Shown here: positions 9,601-18,296 of the stretch, one piece after another
Position numbering within the stretch: the stretch's first letter is position 1
Layout: each line of letters opens with the position of its first letter
NCBI GenBank assembly: GCA_965277745.1
Contig: OZ255837.1
Location: 124,001 to 188,000, forward strand
DNA length: 64,000 nt
Direction of reading: 5' to 3'
From: G965277745 sp965277745
Lineage (GTDB): Bacteria > Pseudomonadota > Gammaproteobacteria > Cardiobacteriales > Cardiobacteriaceae
The notes under the pieces: model-generated
The model's database searches: none
Seen by the model: only the letters and a program-made list of their open reading frames with translations
Told to the model about the DNA's origin: nothing
Position numbers and translations under genes: made by a program

Positions 9601-12600
9601 TTGCGCTGTTCCTTTCGCGCAGCGACTTCAGGATGGGGCAGCGGCTTTCCGAGATAACGGCCGATGCGATCAAGCAAATCTGAATCGACCTGAGGAAGAT
9701 AACCATCGCGGATCGCATCGAGCATATCCATGGCTTGTTGAATCGCGTCGCGGAGAATAGCGGCAGCTTGTTCATTGCCTTCAACATATCCATCAAGGAT
9801 ATTGTCGATCATGTTTTCAACCGCGCCGCCAAGCTCTCCCAGTGCCGCATAACCGGCCATCCGCGAAGTGCCTTTGAGGGTATGCATATCGCGACGAATG
9901 CTGTCTAGATGATCGATCCGGGCAATGTATGTATTCCATTTAGCCACTTCCAATTGGCTACGATCAAGCAGAGAAGACACTTCTTCGAGAAAGGTCTGCG
10001 ACAACTCGGAACCGGCATTCGGGTCCATTTGCCCGGCGTCTTCCCGCAAAGGCGGCTGCTCGTTCGCTGGCAACGAGGAAGAGCCAATCCGCTCGGGTTC
10101 TGCGACACGATTTTCGCCAGCCTTCACTTTCCCCGCCCGCTTGATCTTTTGACGTATGCGTAACAGGGAATTGATCGCCTGATTGGCCTCTTCTTCGAGG
10201 TTGTTCTCGTCGTGATGTTCGATCAAGTAGGCACATTGGCGAAAAATCGCGGTAGTATCAAGGGTTGCGCCAATGCCCCGCGCCTTGTGGGTCAAAAGCA
10301 ACTGCTCGATCGCATCCAGCATGCGCCAGATCCATTCCGGAACATCGCCGGGTTCCATCAAATCTTCGATTTCATAGACGCTTTCGATAAGTTCGCCGAG
10401 TACTTCCGGCGAGTGATATTTTTCCGCAGCCTGGAAAAGAGAATCGAAATTATCCAGGAGACGCAGAAAGTTGAGGCTCCTCTGGTCGACGTTTTTGCCG
10501 GGATGGCTGGAAAGACTTGCTTGCACCGCGTTCTGTAAAGCCGGATGTCTGGTGATATCACTCAACTCGTCTTGCAAATTCGTCATCATCGTCTCGCGCA
10601 TAGACGATGCGGAATCGATTTTTTCGTCACGACGAGAAAACGCTTCGTCCAACTGCCCCACTGCGGCCAGTGGCAGGTCCGAAAATGGCGCCAAGGCGTC
10701 TTCGTCATGCCCCGATACCCGCGCGCTTCTTTCCGTTTCCTGGGAAAGAACACCCGCTTCCCTGCTCACGCCATCGTCCCGCCGTCCGCTTTCACCGGCG
10801 CTTCCACTGTCATCACCCGTATGAGAAGCTTCACTTTGCCCGTTGGACAAATGCGCGAACGCCTTATCGAGCAACGCGCCCGCCCGCGAGCGATTGGCAA
10901 ACAAATCCTCCAACCGCGCTTTCATCTCGGACAGCGGCACTCGATCATCTGCCGCCGAGACTTCCTCACGCAAATAATCGGCAAGCTTTACCGCAACGCT
11001 CGCATCTCCTTTGTCCGTTTCGAGCAAACGTTCGACGAACAACGCGGTGCGCGAGAGCAAAGCCTCATGGGCAGGTTTTCCCCCAAGTGTCGCTCGCGCC
11101 GCACCTGCTTGCATTTGATCGACAATGCCGGCGATCGCCCCCGCCCCCATCCCGCCGGCAGTTGTCGAGTCCACCGCTTCCTGCATCATCGCTTTCAATT
11201 TGTCGCCATCGACCGCCGCTTGGTCGATACCGGATTCGCTGAATTGCCTGCGCAAAGTCTCGGCAATAAGATGTTCGTCTTCCTCGTCCATTTCCCCGGC
11301 CTGCAAACCGCTTTTCAGGGTTTGCACGGCACGGGCATAAGCCGCCTCTTCCTGCGCTGTGCCAAGCAGCGCTTGCTCCGTCCCTTGTCCTGTCGCCGCA
11401 GACAGTTCGGCAACGGTGCGGTTATCCACTTTTCCCGCATCGCCTTCGATATCCGTATGCGTACCGCGTTTGTCGCCTTCGCTAGCGCCCGCTCCCGACG
11501 TTGTCGCGGTTTTTTCCGTTGCCCGCGACAAAGGCTCGGTGTCCTTCGTATTGAACGCGTTTTCCCGATCGAATAAAGCGGATTCCGTTCCAGCTTCGAA
11601 TGCCTTTTCCGCTCTCTGTTCTTCATCGGCAAAGGTGAAACTGTCTTCCGGAAAATGCGCGCCCGATTCGTCTTCTCTACTATCCGCTACGTTATGCACT
11701 TCTCGGGTCGCCGATTTACGATCGGCGGACAATGTTTTTCGTTTTGCTCGAGCAATCATCTCTTCCCGCTCTATCGCGTCGGTGGTGTCATCACCGAAAG
11801 CGAAAGCGATATCGACGAGATCGTTCGTCGTTCGTTCCTCGGTTTGTTCCGCCAAACGCGAGTCGTCCAAGGCACGATTCGTATCGCCGGCGCTTGCCGC
11901 CGCTCCGCTTACACGATGTTTCGCTTCTCCAGCAAGCGCATTTTTCTGCCCATCTCCTTTTCTTTCCGCATCGGAAGAAAGAGAAGGCGTCTGCGAGGGT
12001 CGCTCGAAGACTTGCGCGTACGCAGCAGCCGTGTCGGGTGCAAAAGGTGTTTCCAAACCGCCGAACAGCTCCCGGTACAGGGCGGCCAGGAAAGTTCGTT
12101 GTTCTTCATCGCTACTGCCCGGATGTTCGAGAAGATACTTGCCGCAGCGTTCGGCAACCAACGCTTGGGACAACAAAGCCGCCTTGTGTTCGAGAAACGC
12201 TTTCCCGGGGCGAAGAAGCATTTTCAGTAAACGCAGCGCTTCGTAAATATTGTGTTTGACAAGCAAGGTAAGCGAACAGCGTTTATCCAATACCGAATCG
12301 AGCAGCTGCTCATGTTGCCAGGCCAACTCGCCAAGCGCCTCGTAACCGACGGTACGGCTGGAGCCTTTGATGGTATGAAAAGCACGGCGTATGGCACCAG
12401 GTGCTTGCGCGCTTTCCGCTGTCTCCTGCAAAGTCGGGAGCACGCGCTCGATATCGGCGATTTTTTCTTCCAGCTCTTTTAAAAAAAGGCGGCCGATTTC
12501 TTCATCAACCGGCGCATTTTGCGAACTGTCGGCGAAACCGGCTTTTTCGGCGGGGACAGCAAAGCCCTCCAGATCGGCCGGTGTTTTGCCGACAAACAGG

Positions 12601-14075
12601 CTCTCTTGCCCTGCCGCAGACTGCACTTCCATTGCCATGGTGACCGCGGCTATCCGCCCTGATCCCGTGTCCGTCGCGCCCGCCTGCACCTGGGGCGACT
12701 GGACAACGATGTTTTTCGGCGGCGCTCCTTCCGCGATCGACTCGTCAGCCAAGGGGGCGGTAAGATCATCCAATGCGTCGAGATGCTCGAGCAATTCGTT
12801 GAAATCGGTGTTGGCGGATTTATTTTCCTGTTCGCCGTTTTCGACATCGGCGTGTAGAAATTCCGCAAGCAGCGCCTGAGATTCGGCGCTTGGCGGATAA
12901 ATGGCGGCGATTTTCGCCACTACCTGGCCGATAAAGGCAATATCGCGATTAGAGAATTTCGCGGTATTTTCCAGGTCGGTGAAAATGGACTCGGCGGCGA
13001 CCAGCGCATCTATTACCAAAGCATATACTTTTTGATCGAAAGCATCGACCACCGCCAAGGCGGCGAACACTTGGCTCAGGCGCGACAGCGTTTGTCCAAG
13101 CATTTTCTCGCCGATGAGCAAACAGACGGCGCTGTAATGCGAAGTGCGCAGCGCCGCTTCCCGCCAATTCTGCGCGGCGGAAAGCTTTTCCTCATGGACC
13201 ACGGCCTTGCGCAGCGATTCGAAGTATTGTCGCGCGACATTGCCGGTATTGATCACCAACTGGTTCACTTCGAGTTCGCGGGAGTGCAGGCTCTGTCCGC
13301 TGACCGCCGTGGTGTAATCGCTAGCCTCTATTTTCTGATCGTCATTGATACGTCTTAGCGTTTCTTCGACCAGAATCATCGCTTCGGCAATATCGATCCA
13401 CTGTGCTTCCGAAAGCTGCTCGCGCACCACTCGATTGATCTGATCAAGAATCAACTGCGGCGCCTTGAGGTTTAAAATCTCAAACAGGCTGATCAGATTC
13501 TTGTTGTGCCCGATCAAGTTGTCAACATTGAATTTTTTGCTCGAATCGGCGGCGTATTGCTCGATCTGGTTGCGGCTCGTCTCGATCACCTCGTTGACGC
13601 GCGCGGCGAGAGCTCGATAGGTCTTGCGATCGATCCGCGGCGTTGCGACAACCGGCTGAGAGAAGCCTTCGCCGCTCATCAGCGCGGAAATGGCTGCGCT
13701 GACTTCCTCCATCGCGTATGTATCGTCCGGATGGGCGTCATCAAGGCGGTCGATGTAGTTGTTCAATTGCAACAGGCCGGCGGCAATTCGCTCACCGATT
13801 TCGCCGAAACGGACAGCGTCGATTTGTTCCTCGCGATAGCGTCGATCAAGCGCTTGCACCGCTTTTTGCAGGGCGTCGCCCAATTCCGCCGCGGCACTTT
13901 CGCCTAATAGCGACAAGCCGCCGCCCACTTCCGCGAGCCGTTCGCAAAATCGCTCGACGCCCCCTGATTCCGGGCGTTCCAGCCATTCCATCAGGCTGTT
14001 TTTCACCGCGCCGATATTGCGCGTCATCTCAAGCTGTACACGTACCAGCAGTTGATTGGTGATTTCCTTGCTCAT
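6663..14075 (-). CDS. chpA: Giant hybrid chemosensory histidine kinase ChpA/PilL
   Basis: This 2470-residue kinase is the core of the type IV pilus chemosensory system. Three histidine phosphotransfer motifs are visible: FHTIKGSS (His567), MHTLKGTS (His1398) and MHTLKGGA (His1702). A 126-residue tract of E-A/E-S/T triplets occupies residues 1512-1637 between the second and third. The CheA-like part follows, with an N box containing HMIRNAIAHG (about 2060), DDGSGFDY, and LSGRGVGLD (about 2157). A CheW-like regulatory domain comes next, then a C-terminal receiver domain with KQILVVDDS and phospho-acceptor Asp2397. The long Ser/Ala/Glu-rich linkers around residues 660-1130 look disordered. Pseudomonas ChpA has more Hpt/Spt/Tpt domains, so others may be hidden here. 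It is the fifth gene in the order pilG-H-I-J-chpA-chpC. Confidence 0.95.
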   Translation of the reverse strand: MSKEITNQLLVRVQLEMTRNIGAVKNSLMEWLERPESGGVERFCERLAEVGGGLSLLGESAAAELGDALQKAVQALDRRYREEQIDAVRFGEIGERIAAGLLQLNNYIDRLDDAHPDDTYAMEEVSAAISALMSGEGFSQPVVATPRIDRKTYRALAARVNEVIETSRNQIEQYAADSSKKFNVDNLIGHNKNLISLFEILNLKAPQLILDQINRVVREQLSEAQWIDIAEAMILVEETLRRINDDQKIEASDYTTAVSGQSLHSRELEVNQLVINTGNVARQYFESLRKAVVHEEKLSAAQNWREAALRTSHYSAVCLLIGEKMLGQTLSRLSQVFAALAVVDAFDQKVYALVIDALVAAESIFTDLENTAKFSNRDIAFIGQVVAKIAAIYPPSAESQALLAEFLHADVENGEQENKSANTDFNELLEHLDALDDLTAPLADESIAEGAPPKNIVVQSPQVQAGATDTGSGRIAAVTMAMEVQSAAGQESLFVGKTPADLEGFAVPAEKAGFADSSQNAPVDEEIGRLFLKELEEKIADIERVLPTLQETAESAQAPGAIRRAFHTIKGSSRTVGYEALGELAWQHEQLLDSVLDKRCSLTLLVKHNIYEALRLLKMLLRPGKAFLEHKAALLSQALVAERCGKYLLEHPGSSDEEQRTFLAALYRELFGGLETPFAPDTAAAYAQVFERPSQTPSLSSDAERKGDGQKNALAGEAKHRVSGAAASAGDTNRALDDSRLAEQTEERTTNDLVDIAFAFGDDTTDAIEREEMIARAKRKTLSADRKSATREVHNVADSREDESGAHFPEDSFTFADEEQRAEKAFEAGTESALFDRENAFNTKDTEPLSRATEKTATTSGAGASEGDKRGTHTDIEGDAGKVDNRTVAELSAATGQGTEQALLGTAQEEAAYARAVQTLKSGLQAGEMDEEDEHLIAETLRRQFSESGIDQAAVDGDKLKAMMQEAVDSTTAGGMGAGAIAGIVDQMQAGAARATLGGKPAHEALLSRTALFVERLLETDKGDASVAVKLADYLREEVSAADDRVPLSEMKARLEDLFANRSRAGALLDKAFAHLSNGQSEASHTGDDSGSAGESGRRDDGVSREAGVLSQETERSARVSGHDEDALAPFSDLPLAAVGQLDEAFSRRDEKIDSASSMRETMMTNLQDELSDITRHPALQNAVQASLSSHPGKNVDQRSLNFLRLLDNFDSLFQAAEKYHSPEVLGELIESVYEIEDLMEPGDVPEWIWRMLDAIEQLLLTHKARGIGATLDTTAIFRQCAYLIEHHDENNLEEEANQAINSLLRIRQKIKRAGKVKAGENRVAEPERIGSSSLPANEQPPLREDAGQMDPNAGSELSQTFLEEVSSLLDRSQLEVAKWNTYIARIDHLDSIRRDMHTLKGTSRMAGYAALGELGGAVENMIDNILDGYVEGNEQAAAILRDAIQQAMDMLDAIRDGYLPQVDSDLLDRIGRYLGKPLPHPEVAARKEQRKQREDERNRVAAFSLSDQATEATEATEATEATEATEATEATEATEATEATEATEATEASEASEASEASEASEASEASEASEASEASEASEESEESEESEESEESEESEESEASEESEESEESEESEESEESEESEESEESEESEESEEEQPSAKRTLTETTRKTGFDENIDPELLNIFSNEAQELIAQSETLLCGDLRDIDTVEELKRTMHTLKGGARLVNMLMIGDIAHLMESVIEKIPEYDDGKLREAKILLDLEQEALYGMLDSVLRKEMPQPVDAINAALALFANEGTFRLPSQAETTEPQESVAEGSVEEKAPDIDTIGTELSMQTADADAQLETAGTAVFAEEESLAPDAANALSAETPEPVERRKSPFKVQHYVRVDAVLLDEMIAMIGEIAIIRSRIERLTAESAFNLGELTRIATRIDQQMRRLDNETEAQMLFRRAASGAGQEEFDPLELDRFTEIQQLSRQLAEAIDDLKSVHETLNDENALARNFSDQQNIVQRALQDKLMSTQLLRFDTNESRLRRLVRQTAKAVGKEVTLILDGGDIELERHLLEDLLPPLEHMIRNAIAHGIETPQEREAQGKPRMGTVRIAIGSRASNLQIQVSDDGSGFDYDRLLEKARAKGILDEARADELPYLNALMLRSGFSTAKSLTQLSGRGVGLDVVSDMIKQHSGHLNAQSVPGQGARFTISMPFSMSISEILLMEIADKRYAVPMNAVSAVSQVEVAALRRSYDGEQVYQHYDGVDYRLFVLGRYLDPQHYAFDDHVTTAPVLFINGSEPVAFHVDRIGNRLEIIVKNVNRQVLNTPGISGATILGDGRVVPVLEVLGLARYIADMTLDVQLQKQEKTQEKQILVVDDSVTMRKVSTRLLERNGYVVKTANDGIDAIETLRDFAPDLILLDIEMPNMDGFEFAGYVRQDSQFAEVPIIMITSRTGEKHRSHAEAIGVQGYLGKPYREDRLLESITSLIGESVHG
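9165..9542 (-). repeat. 42-copy 9-bp coding minisatellite inside chpA
   Basis: Exactly 378 bases consist of 42 tandem 9-bp units in three sub-families. On the coding strand the order is 12 copies of GAAGCAACC (Glu-Ala-Thr), 11 of GAAGCAAGC (Glu-Ala-Ser), 7 of GAAGAAAGC (Glu-Glu-Ser), one Glu-Ala-Ser, and 11 Glu-Glu-Ser. A degenerate Gln-Ala-Thr unit precedes the tract. Because the unit is 9 bp, copy-number change never breaks the reading frame. Units within a block are identical, which indicates recent expansion. Confidence 0.98.
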
Positions 14076-14109
14076 CTAAACCTCTTGGCCCGACGCTTCG
14101 GCGCGGGGA

Positions 14110-15432
14110 TCAATATCCTTGCGGCAATTTGAACCCGGAGACCGATTCTTTCATTTCGGCGGACAAGTCACTCAGATTGGCGATGGAATTGGAGGTTTTT
14201 ACCACGTTTTCGGTGGTGGTGGTTGCCATGTTGTTGATCGTTGCCATATCCTTGGAAATCCCTTCGGCCATAGAAGAAACCTTTCGCGTGGAATCGGAGA
14301 CCTTCTCGATCATCAAGGAAAGCGAATGAGAGACTTTCTGAATGCGCTGCAACGAGCTTCCCGCCTCTTCGGCGACGTTGGCGCCGGAGACGACGCCGCG
14401 TGTCGAGTTTTCCATCGAGGTCACCGCTTCGTTGGTATCCGTTTGGATGGTTTTCACCAAGGCCTCGATACGGCGGGTGGCGTTCTCGGAACGTTCCGCG
14501 AGCCGCTGTACTTCGTCGGCGACGACCGCGAAGCCTCGCCCAGCCTCACCAGCGGAATTCGCTTGAATCGCGGCGTTCAGGGCGAGAACTTTGGTTTGAT
14601 CGGCGATGTCTTTGATCAGTTCGACGATGTTGCCGATTTCCTGCGAACTTTCTCCGAGGCGCTTGATCCGTTTCGCGGTTTCCTGAATATTTTCGCGGAT
14701 ATTGTTCATCCCATCGATCGTGTCGTTTACCCGCTTTGCGCCATCCTGCGCGATGTTTACCGAATTGCGCGCGATTTCCGCGGAATCGGTGGTGCTAGAG
14801 GCCACCCGGTCGAGCGAATGCACCATGTTTTCGATGATACGGGCGATGGAGTGAATTTTTTCCGCCTGATCTTTAGAGGAGAATTTCATTTGTTCGGCAA
14901 TTTCGAGGGTGCTCGTGGAAGCGTCGGCCACACGCGTGGAGGTACGATTGATCGTGCCGACCAATTCGCGCATCGATTCGACCGCATAGTTTACCGCATC
15001 GGCGATGCCGCCGGTAAAGTCCTCCGTAACCTTTGCCTCGACGGTCAGATCACCCTCGGAAAGATCGCTCAATTCTTCCATCAAACGTAAAATCGCTTCC
15101 TGATTATTCTGCTCACGCATTTCCTGCTCGCCCGACAGTTCCTCGAATCGCTCCGACTGTAGATGGAAGCGCTTTTTCCAACCGCGATAGAGCAACCACC
15201 AAAAAAAAACCGAGAAAACCGCAAGAGCAAACATGATCGGCAAAAGCAACTTCTGCCCGTCGTAATCGATTGTGTATCCGGTGAGGACAAACGGCGATTG
15301 CGGCGTACCCAGGTAAAAACCGGCGCTCACCACCAACGCCGTGGCACATGTCAGTATCGTCAGCACGATGGCCAGTCCCTTGAGCACTACCAAGAGTCCT
15401 CGTTCAGCGATTGTTTTTTCTTCATCTTGCAT
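14110..15432 (-). CDS. pilJ: Methyl-accepting chemotaxis protein PilJ, short form
   Basis: This is the receptor for the Chp system. Two transmembrane segments lie at about residues 16-38 and 65-85 with only some 25-30 residues between them. A HAMP-like stretch follows, then a long helical signalling domain containing the conserved hairpin tip around ALNAAIQANSAGEAGRGFAVVADEV (about 290). Total length is 440 residues, whereas the Pseudomonas PilJ is about 680 and has a periplasmic PilJ sensor domain. The almost absent periplasmic part means it cannot bind an external ligand in the usual way. Input probably comes through the membrane or cytoplasm (inference). It lies between chpA and pilI. Confidence 0.93.
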   Translation of the reverse strand: MQDEEKTIAERGLLVVLKGLAIVLTILTCATALVVSAGFYLGTPQSPFVLTGYTIDYDGQKLLLPIMFALAVFSVFFWWLLYRGWKKRFHLQSERFEELSGEQEMREQNNQEAILRLMEELSDLSEGDLTVEAKVTEDFTGGIADAVNYAVESMRELVGTINRTSTRVADASTSTLEIAEQMKFSSKDQAEKIHSIARIIENMVHSLDRVASSTTDSAEIARNSVNIAQDGAKRVNDTIDGMNNIRENIQETAKRIKRLGESSQEIGNIVELIKDIADQTKVLALNAAIQANSAGEAGRGFAVVADEVQRLAERSENATRRIEALVKTIQTDTNEAVTSMENSTRGVVSGANVAEEAGSSLQRIQKVSHSLSLMIEKVSDSTRKVSSMAEGISKDMATINNMATTTTENVVKTSNSIANLSDLSAEMKESVSGFKLPQGY

Positions 15433-15445
15433 GCTTCACCTGTTC

Positions 15446-15967
15446 TTATTGCATACGTTGAGTAAATACGCGATCTGTAACCAGATTCGCCAGATTGATC
15501 CGTAACCAGTCACACCCATCGATCTGCGCATGGGCATCGATCCACGGCCATTGCGCTCGCAAGGACGTGACTTCCGCGGTACGAATCCCCAGTACCGAGT
15601 CCACTTTCAGAATATAACCCTGAGCAACATCGCGCAGCAACAGATAGTTCGCCTGTTCCTGAGCGGGGAATCTGCGCTTGTCGGCAACGAAATCTTTGAA
15701 ATCTACGATCGAATAGACTTCACCACGGTAAGTGGCCAAGCCGCACAGCCAATGCGCGGTAAACGGCAACTTGGTGATTTCCGGCGGCTTGGTAAGCACC
15801 TCGAAGACACTTTCCATGGAAAGTAGATAATTTCCTTCGCCGGCACGGAAGGCGAGATAGCTATCGTGTTTGCGAGCGTCACCGCGTTCGATCATCGCCT
15901 TGCGCTCGCTATAGCGCGCCACATAACTGGAAAGCAATTCCAGCGGCGTCTGGGGGTTTTCTTGCAT
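15446..15967 (-). CDS. pilI: CheW-like adaptor PilI
   Basis: PilI couples the PilJ receptor to the ChpA kinase in the cytoplasm. The 173-residue protein has the CheW fold signature: YLLSMESVFEVL near residue 50, then HWLCGLATYRGEVYSIVDFKDF around 95. An N-terminal helix of about 35 residues precedes the domain. Its ATG overlaps the pilH stop codon (TAATG), so translation is probably coupled. Size, motif order and gene position all agree with PilI. Confidence 0.92.
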   Translation of the reverse strand: MQENPQTPLELLSSYVARYSERKAMIERGDARKHDSYLAFRAGEGNYLLSMESVFEVLTKPPEITKLPFTAHWLCGLATYRGEVYSIVDFKDFVADKRRFPAQEQANYLLLRDVAQGYILKVDSVLGIRTAEVTSLRAQWPWIDAHAQIDGCDWLRINLANLVTDRVFTQRMQ

Positions 15968-16326
15968 TACAGGAGTTCTTCGATTTCGTTTAGGAGCTTG
16001 CTTTTTTCCGGCGGCTTGACCATATATTTTTTCGCGCCGTTGCGCATTCCCCAGATTTCATCTGTCCTCTGATCCTTGGTGGTAAGCATCAAAATCGGGA
16101 TATCCTTGGTGACCGGATTGCGTGTCAGCTTGCGGGTCGCCTGAAACCCGCTCATCCCCGGCATGACGACATCCATCAAGATAAGATCCGGACGTTTCTC
16201 GGTCGCGATATTGATTCCGCGATCGGCCGCCGCCGCCCAAATGACTTCATAGCCCGCTTCTTCGAGCATGCCGCGTACCACTTTGGCTTCGGTAGGGGAA
16301 TCATCCACGATGAGAATGGTTGTCAT
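15967..16326 (-). CDS. pilH: Type IV pilus response regulator PilH
   Basis: A stand-alone receiver domain of 119 residues. It has the acidic pair in ILIVDDSPTEA, the phospho-acceptor Asp in LILMDVVMPG (about residue 52), the conserved Thr in MLTTKDQ and Lys in MVKPPEKS (about 105). In Pseudomonas, ChpA phosphorylates PilH and PilH counteracts PilG, affecting retraction and cAMP output. The gene lies between pilG and pilI on the same strand with nine bases to the pilG stop and a one-base overlap with pilI. Confidence 0.95.
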   Translation of the reverse strand: MTTILIVDDSPTEAKVVRGMLEEAGYEVIWAAAADRGINIATEKRPDLILMDVVMPGMSGFQATRKLTRNPVTKDIPILMLTTKDQRTDEIWGMRNGAKKYMVKPPEKSKLLNEIEELL

Positions 16327-16335
16327 AGATAAACC

Positions 16336-16719
16336 TCAATGCACTACGTATTTTTTAATCGCGCCCAACAATTCGTCACGGGAAAAAGGTTTGGTCATAA
16401 AATGCTCCGAACCGGCGATTTTCCCCCTTGCCTTGTCAAAAACACTGTCTTTACTGGAAAGCATCAAAACCGGCGTTTCCTTGAAATCCGGATTGCTCTT
16501 GATCACAGAGCATACTTGATAGCCGTCAAGACGCGGCATCATGATGTCGAGAAAAATGATATTCGGTTTGAACGCCATGATTTTCGAAAACGCGATAAAT
16601 CCATCACCAGCGGTTTTGACGTCGTATCCTTCTTTACCAAGAATCGCCTCTGCGGTCTTACGAATAGTGCCACTGTCATCGACAATCAAAACCTTGACTG
16701 CCTGGTTGTTTCCCGCCAC
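16336..16719 (-). CDS. pilG: Type IV pilus response regulator PilG
   Basis: A 127-residue single receiver domain and the first gene of the chemosensory operon. It shows VLIVDDSGTIRK, the acceptor Asp in IIFLDIMMPRLDG (about 58), the Ser-Ser of MLSSKDS and the conserved Lys in FMTKPFSRDE (about 109). PilG in Pseudomonas promotes pilus extension and activates adenylate cyclase CyaB. The region just upstream (16720-16805) should hold the operon promoter; I see an AT-rich stretch there but no clear boxes. Confidence 0.95.
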   Translation of the reverse strand: MAGNNQAVKVLIVDDSGTIRKTAEAILGKEGYDVKTAGDGFIAFSKIMAFKPNIIFLDIMMPRLDGYQVCSVIKSNPDFKETPVLMLSSKDSVFDKARGKIAGSEHFMTKPFSRDELLGAIKKYVVH

Positions 16720-16805
16720 AACGACTCCTCAATAAGTTGACGTTTCACTGCGTGTTTCATAGTGGCCACAGTATAACTGACATGCCATTAAAATACGATA
16801 TTATA

Positions 16806-17207
16806 TCATTTTTTCGCTTCCTGGGCGCCGAGAAAATCCTCCACCATGACCGCTGCCGCCGCGCTGTCTTTATCCTTACAGGCCGGAAAGCGCGCGAACG
16901 CTTCATGCGAGGTCAGCGTCTCGGGGACATAATGAACCGGCAGAAGGTAGTGTTCGGCGAGCGCCTTGGCGAGACGACGAATGGCCGCTTCCAGCGGATG
17001 GGGTTTTCCATCGGCAAGCTTCGGCAAGCCGATGACAATGCGAGTGATTCTCCATTCTCGGATAATCTTGGCAAAATGATCGGCTTGCAATTCGGCGATC
17101 GGCACGCGCAAGCGCTCAAGCGGGCGCGCCCGAGCGGTCAGCGACTGGCCGATCGCGGTACCGGTATTGCGCGTACCGACGTCAATGCCTAAAACCCACT
17201 GCACCAC
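16806..17207 (-). CDS. ruvX: Putative pre-16S rRNA nuclease YqgF/RuvX
   Basis: YqgF-family RNase H-fold nuclease implicated in 5' maturation of 16S rRNA. The 133-residue protein begins with the family motif GIDVGTRNTGTAIGQ (residues 7-21) and has VIGLP at mid-length plus a C-terminal KDSAAAAVMVEDFL containing a catalytic-type Asp. No ATG is available at the start; translation must begin at one of two tandem GTG codons (17207 or 17204). In Pseudomonas a YqgF gene also lies near pilG, so the neighbourhood is conserved. Confidence 0.93.
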   Translation of the reverse strand: MVQWVLGIDVGTRNTGTAIGQSLTARARPLERLRVPIAELQADHFAKIIREWRITRIVIGLPKLADGKPHPLEAAIRRLAKALAEHYLLPVHYVPETLTSHEAFARFPACKDKDSAAAAVMVEDFLGAQEAKK

Positions 17208-17314
17208 GATCGCCCTACCTCCGGAGTGAACGAACCGTTATAATGCACTGACGATCATACTGGCGCAACTTACGCCACGGCATTTGTCGCGCAGCGGAGA
17301 CAAGAGAAAACACC

Positions 17315-18256
17315 ATGCCCCATCATCGACTGATCATCATCGGCGCCGGCCCGGCCGGCTACACCGCCGCCATTTACGCCGCCCGCGCGGGGCTCGATCC
17401 GGTCGTGATCACCGGCCTCGAACCCGGCGGTCAACTGATGAGTACGACCGAGGTCGATAACTGGCCTGGCGCGAACGAAGGCATTCAGGGGCCGGAACTG
17501 ATGGTGAACATGCAAAAACACGCCGAACGCTTGCAAACACAGTTAATCAACGACTCCGTCACCGCGGTCGATTTTTCCACGCCCCCATTTACCCTGACAA
17601 CGCAAACAACCTTCTACCACGCCGATTCCGTGATCATCGCGACCGGTTCCAGCGCCCGATATTTAGGCCTGCCGTCGGAGACCGCTTTCAAGGGGCGCGG
17701 TGTTTCCGCCTGCGCCACCTGCGATGGCTTTTTCTATCGCGGCAAGCCGGTCATGGTCGTCGGTGGCGGCAACACCGCCATCGAAGAAGCGCTTTATCTC
17801 GCCAACTTGACGGACAGCGTCACCCTCGTGCATCGCCGTGACCGTTTCCGCGCCGAAAAAATGTTGATTGACCGCCTGATGGAACAGGTCGAAAACGGAA
17901 AAATCTCCCTCATGCTCAACGCGACCCTCGACGAAGTGCTCGGTGACGAGACCGGAGTTACCGGCGCGCAAATCCGTGTCCAGGAAGGCAAGACGGAAAC
18001 CCTGACCGTGCATGGCGTGTTCATCGCCATCGGCCACACGCCGAACACCGCCGTTTTCGCCGGCAAACTCGAAATGGAAAACGGCTACCTGAAAATCCGC
18101 GGCGCAGGAAATGGCAACGCCAGCGAAACCAGCGTACGCGGTGTTTTTGCCGCAGGAGACGTCGCCGATCCCGTCTACCGTCAGGCAATCACCTCCGCGG
18201 GCAGCGGCTGCATGGCCGCGCTGGACGCGGAACGCTATCTATGCGGGCAATGCTAG
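17315..18256 (+). CDS. trxB: Thioredoxin-disulfide reductase
   Basis: A flavoenzyme that passes electrons from NADPH to thioredoxin. The protein has the FAD-binding GAGPAGYTAA (residues 10-19), the redox-active CATC (Cys133 and Cys136) and the NADPH-binding GGGNTAIEEAL (about 150-160). It ends with GVFAAGDVADP, the C-terminal FAD motif. The length of 313 residues is standard. It is divergent from ruvX, so promoters for both should lie in 17208-17314. lpd follows 40 bases downstream on the same strand; both products handle dithiol redox chemistry. Confidence 0.97.
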   Translation: MPHHRLIIIGAGPAGYTAAIYAARAGLDPVVITGLEPGGQLMSTTEVDNWPGANEGIQGPELMVNMQKHAERLQTQLINDSVTAVDFSTPPFTLTTQTTFYHADSVIIATGSSARYLGLPSETAFKGRGVSACATCDGFFYRGKPVMVVGGGNTAIEEALYLANLTDSVTLVHRRDRFRAEKMLIDRLMEQVENGKISLMLNATLDEVLGDETGVTGAQIRVQEGKTETLTVHGVFIAIGHTPNTAVFAGKLEMENGYLKIRGAGNGNASETSVRGVFAAGDVADPVYRQAITSAGSGCMAALDAERYLCGQC

Positions 18257-18296
18257 GCGTGCGCCTCGATTCCCGCTTCACCAAAAGGAAACCATT

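Noticed and set aside
9047..9796. Long open frames in the other five frames across the chpA repeat (Lys-Gln-Pro, Ser-Ser-Leu, Phe-Ala-Phe, Leu-Arg-Leu repeats)
   Set aside because: A 9-bp repeat without stops is open in all frames. The Glu-Ala-Ser frame continues into conserved Hpt and CheA domains on both sides, the others do not.
11359..12246. Plus-strand Ser-rich frame of 295 codons
   Set aside because: Antisense shadow of the low-complexity linker of chpA; no ribosome-binding site or family features.
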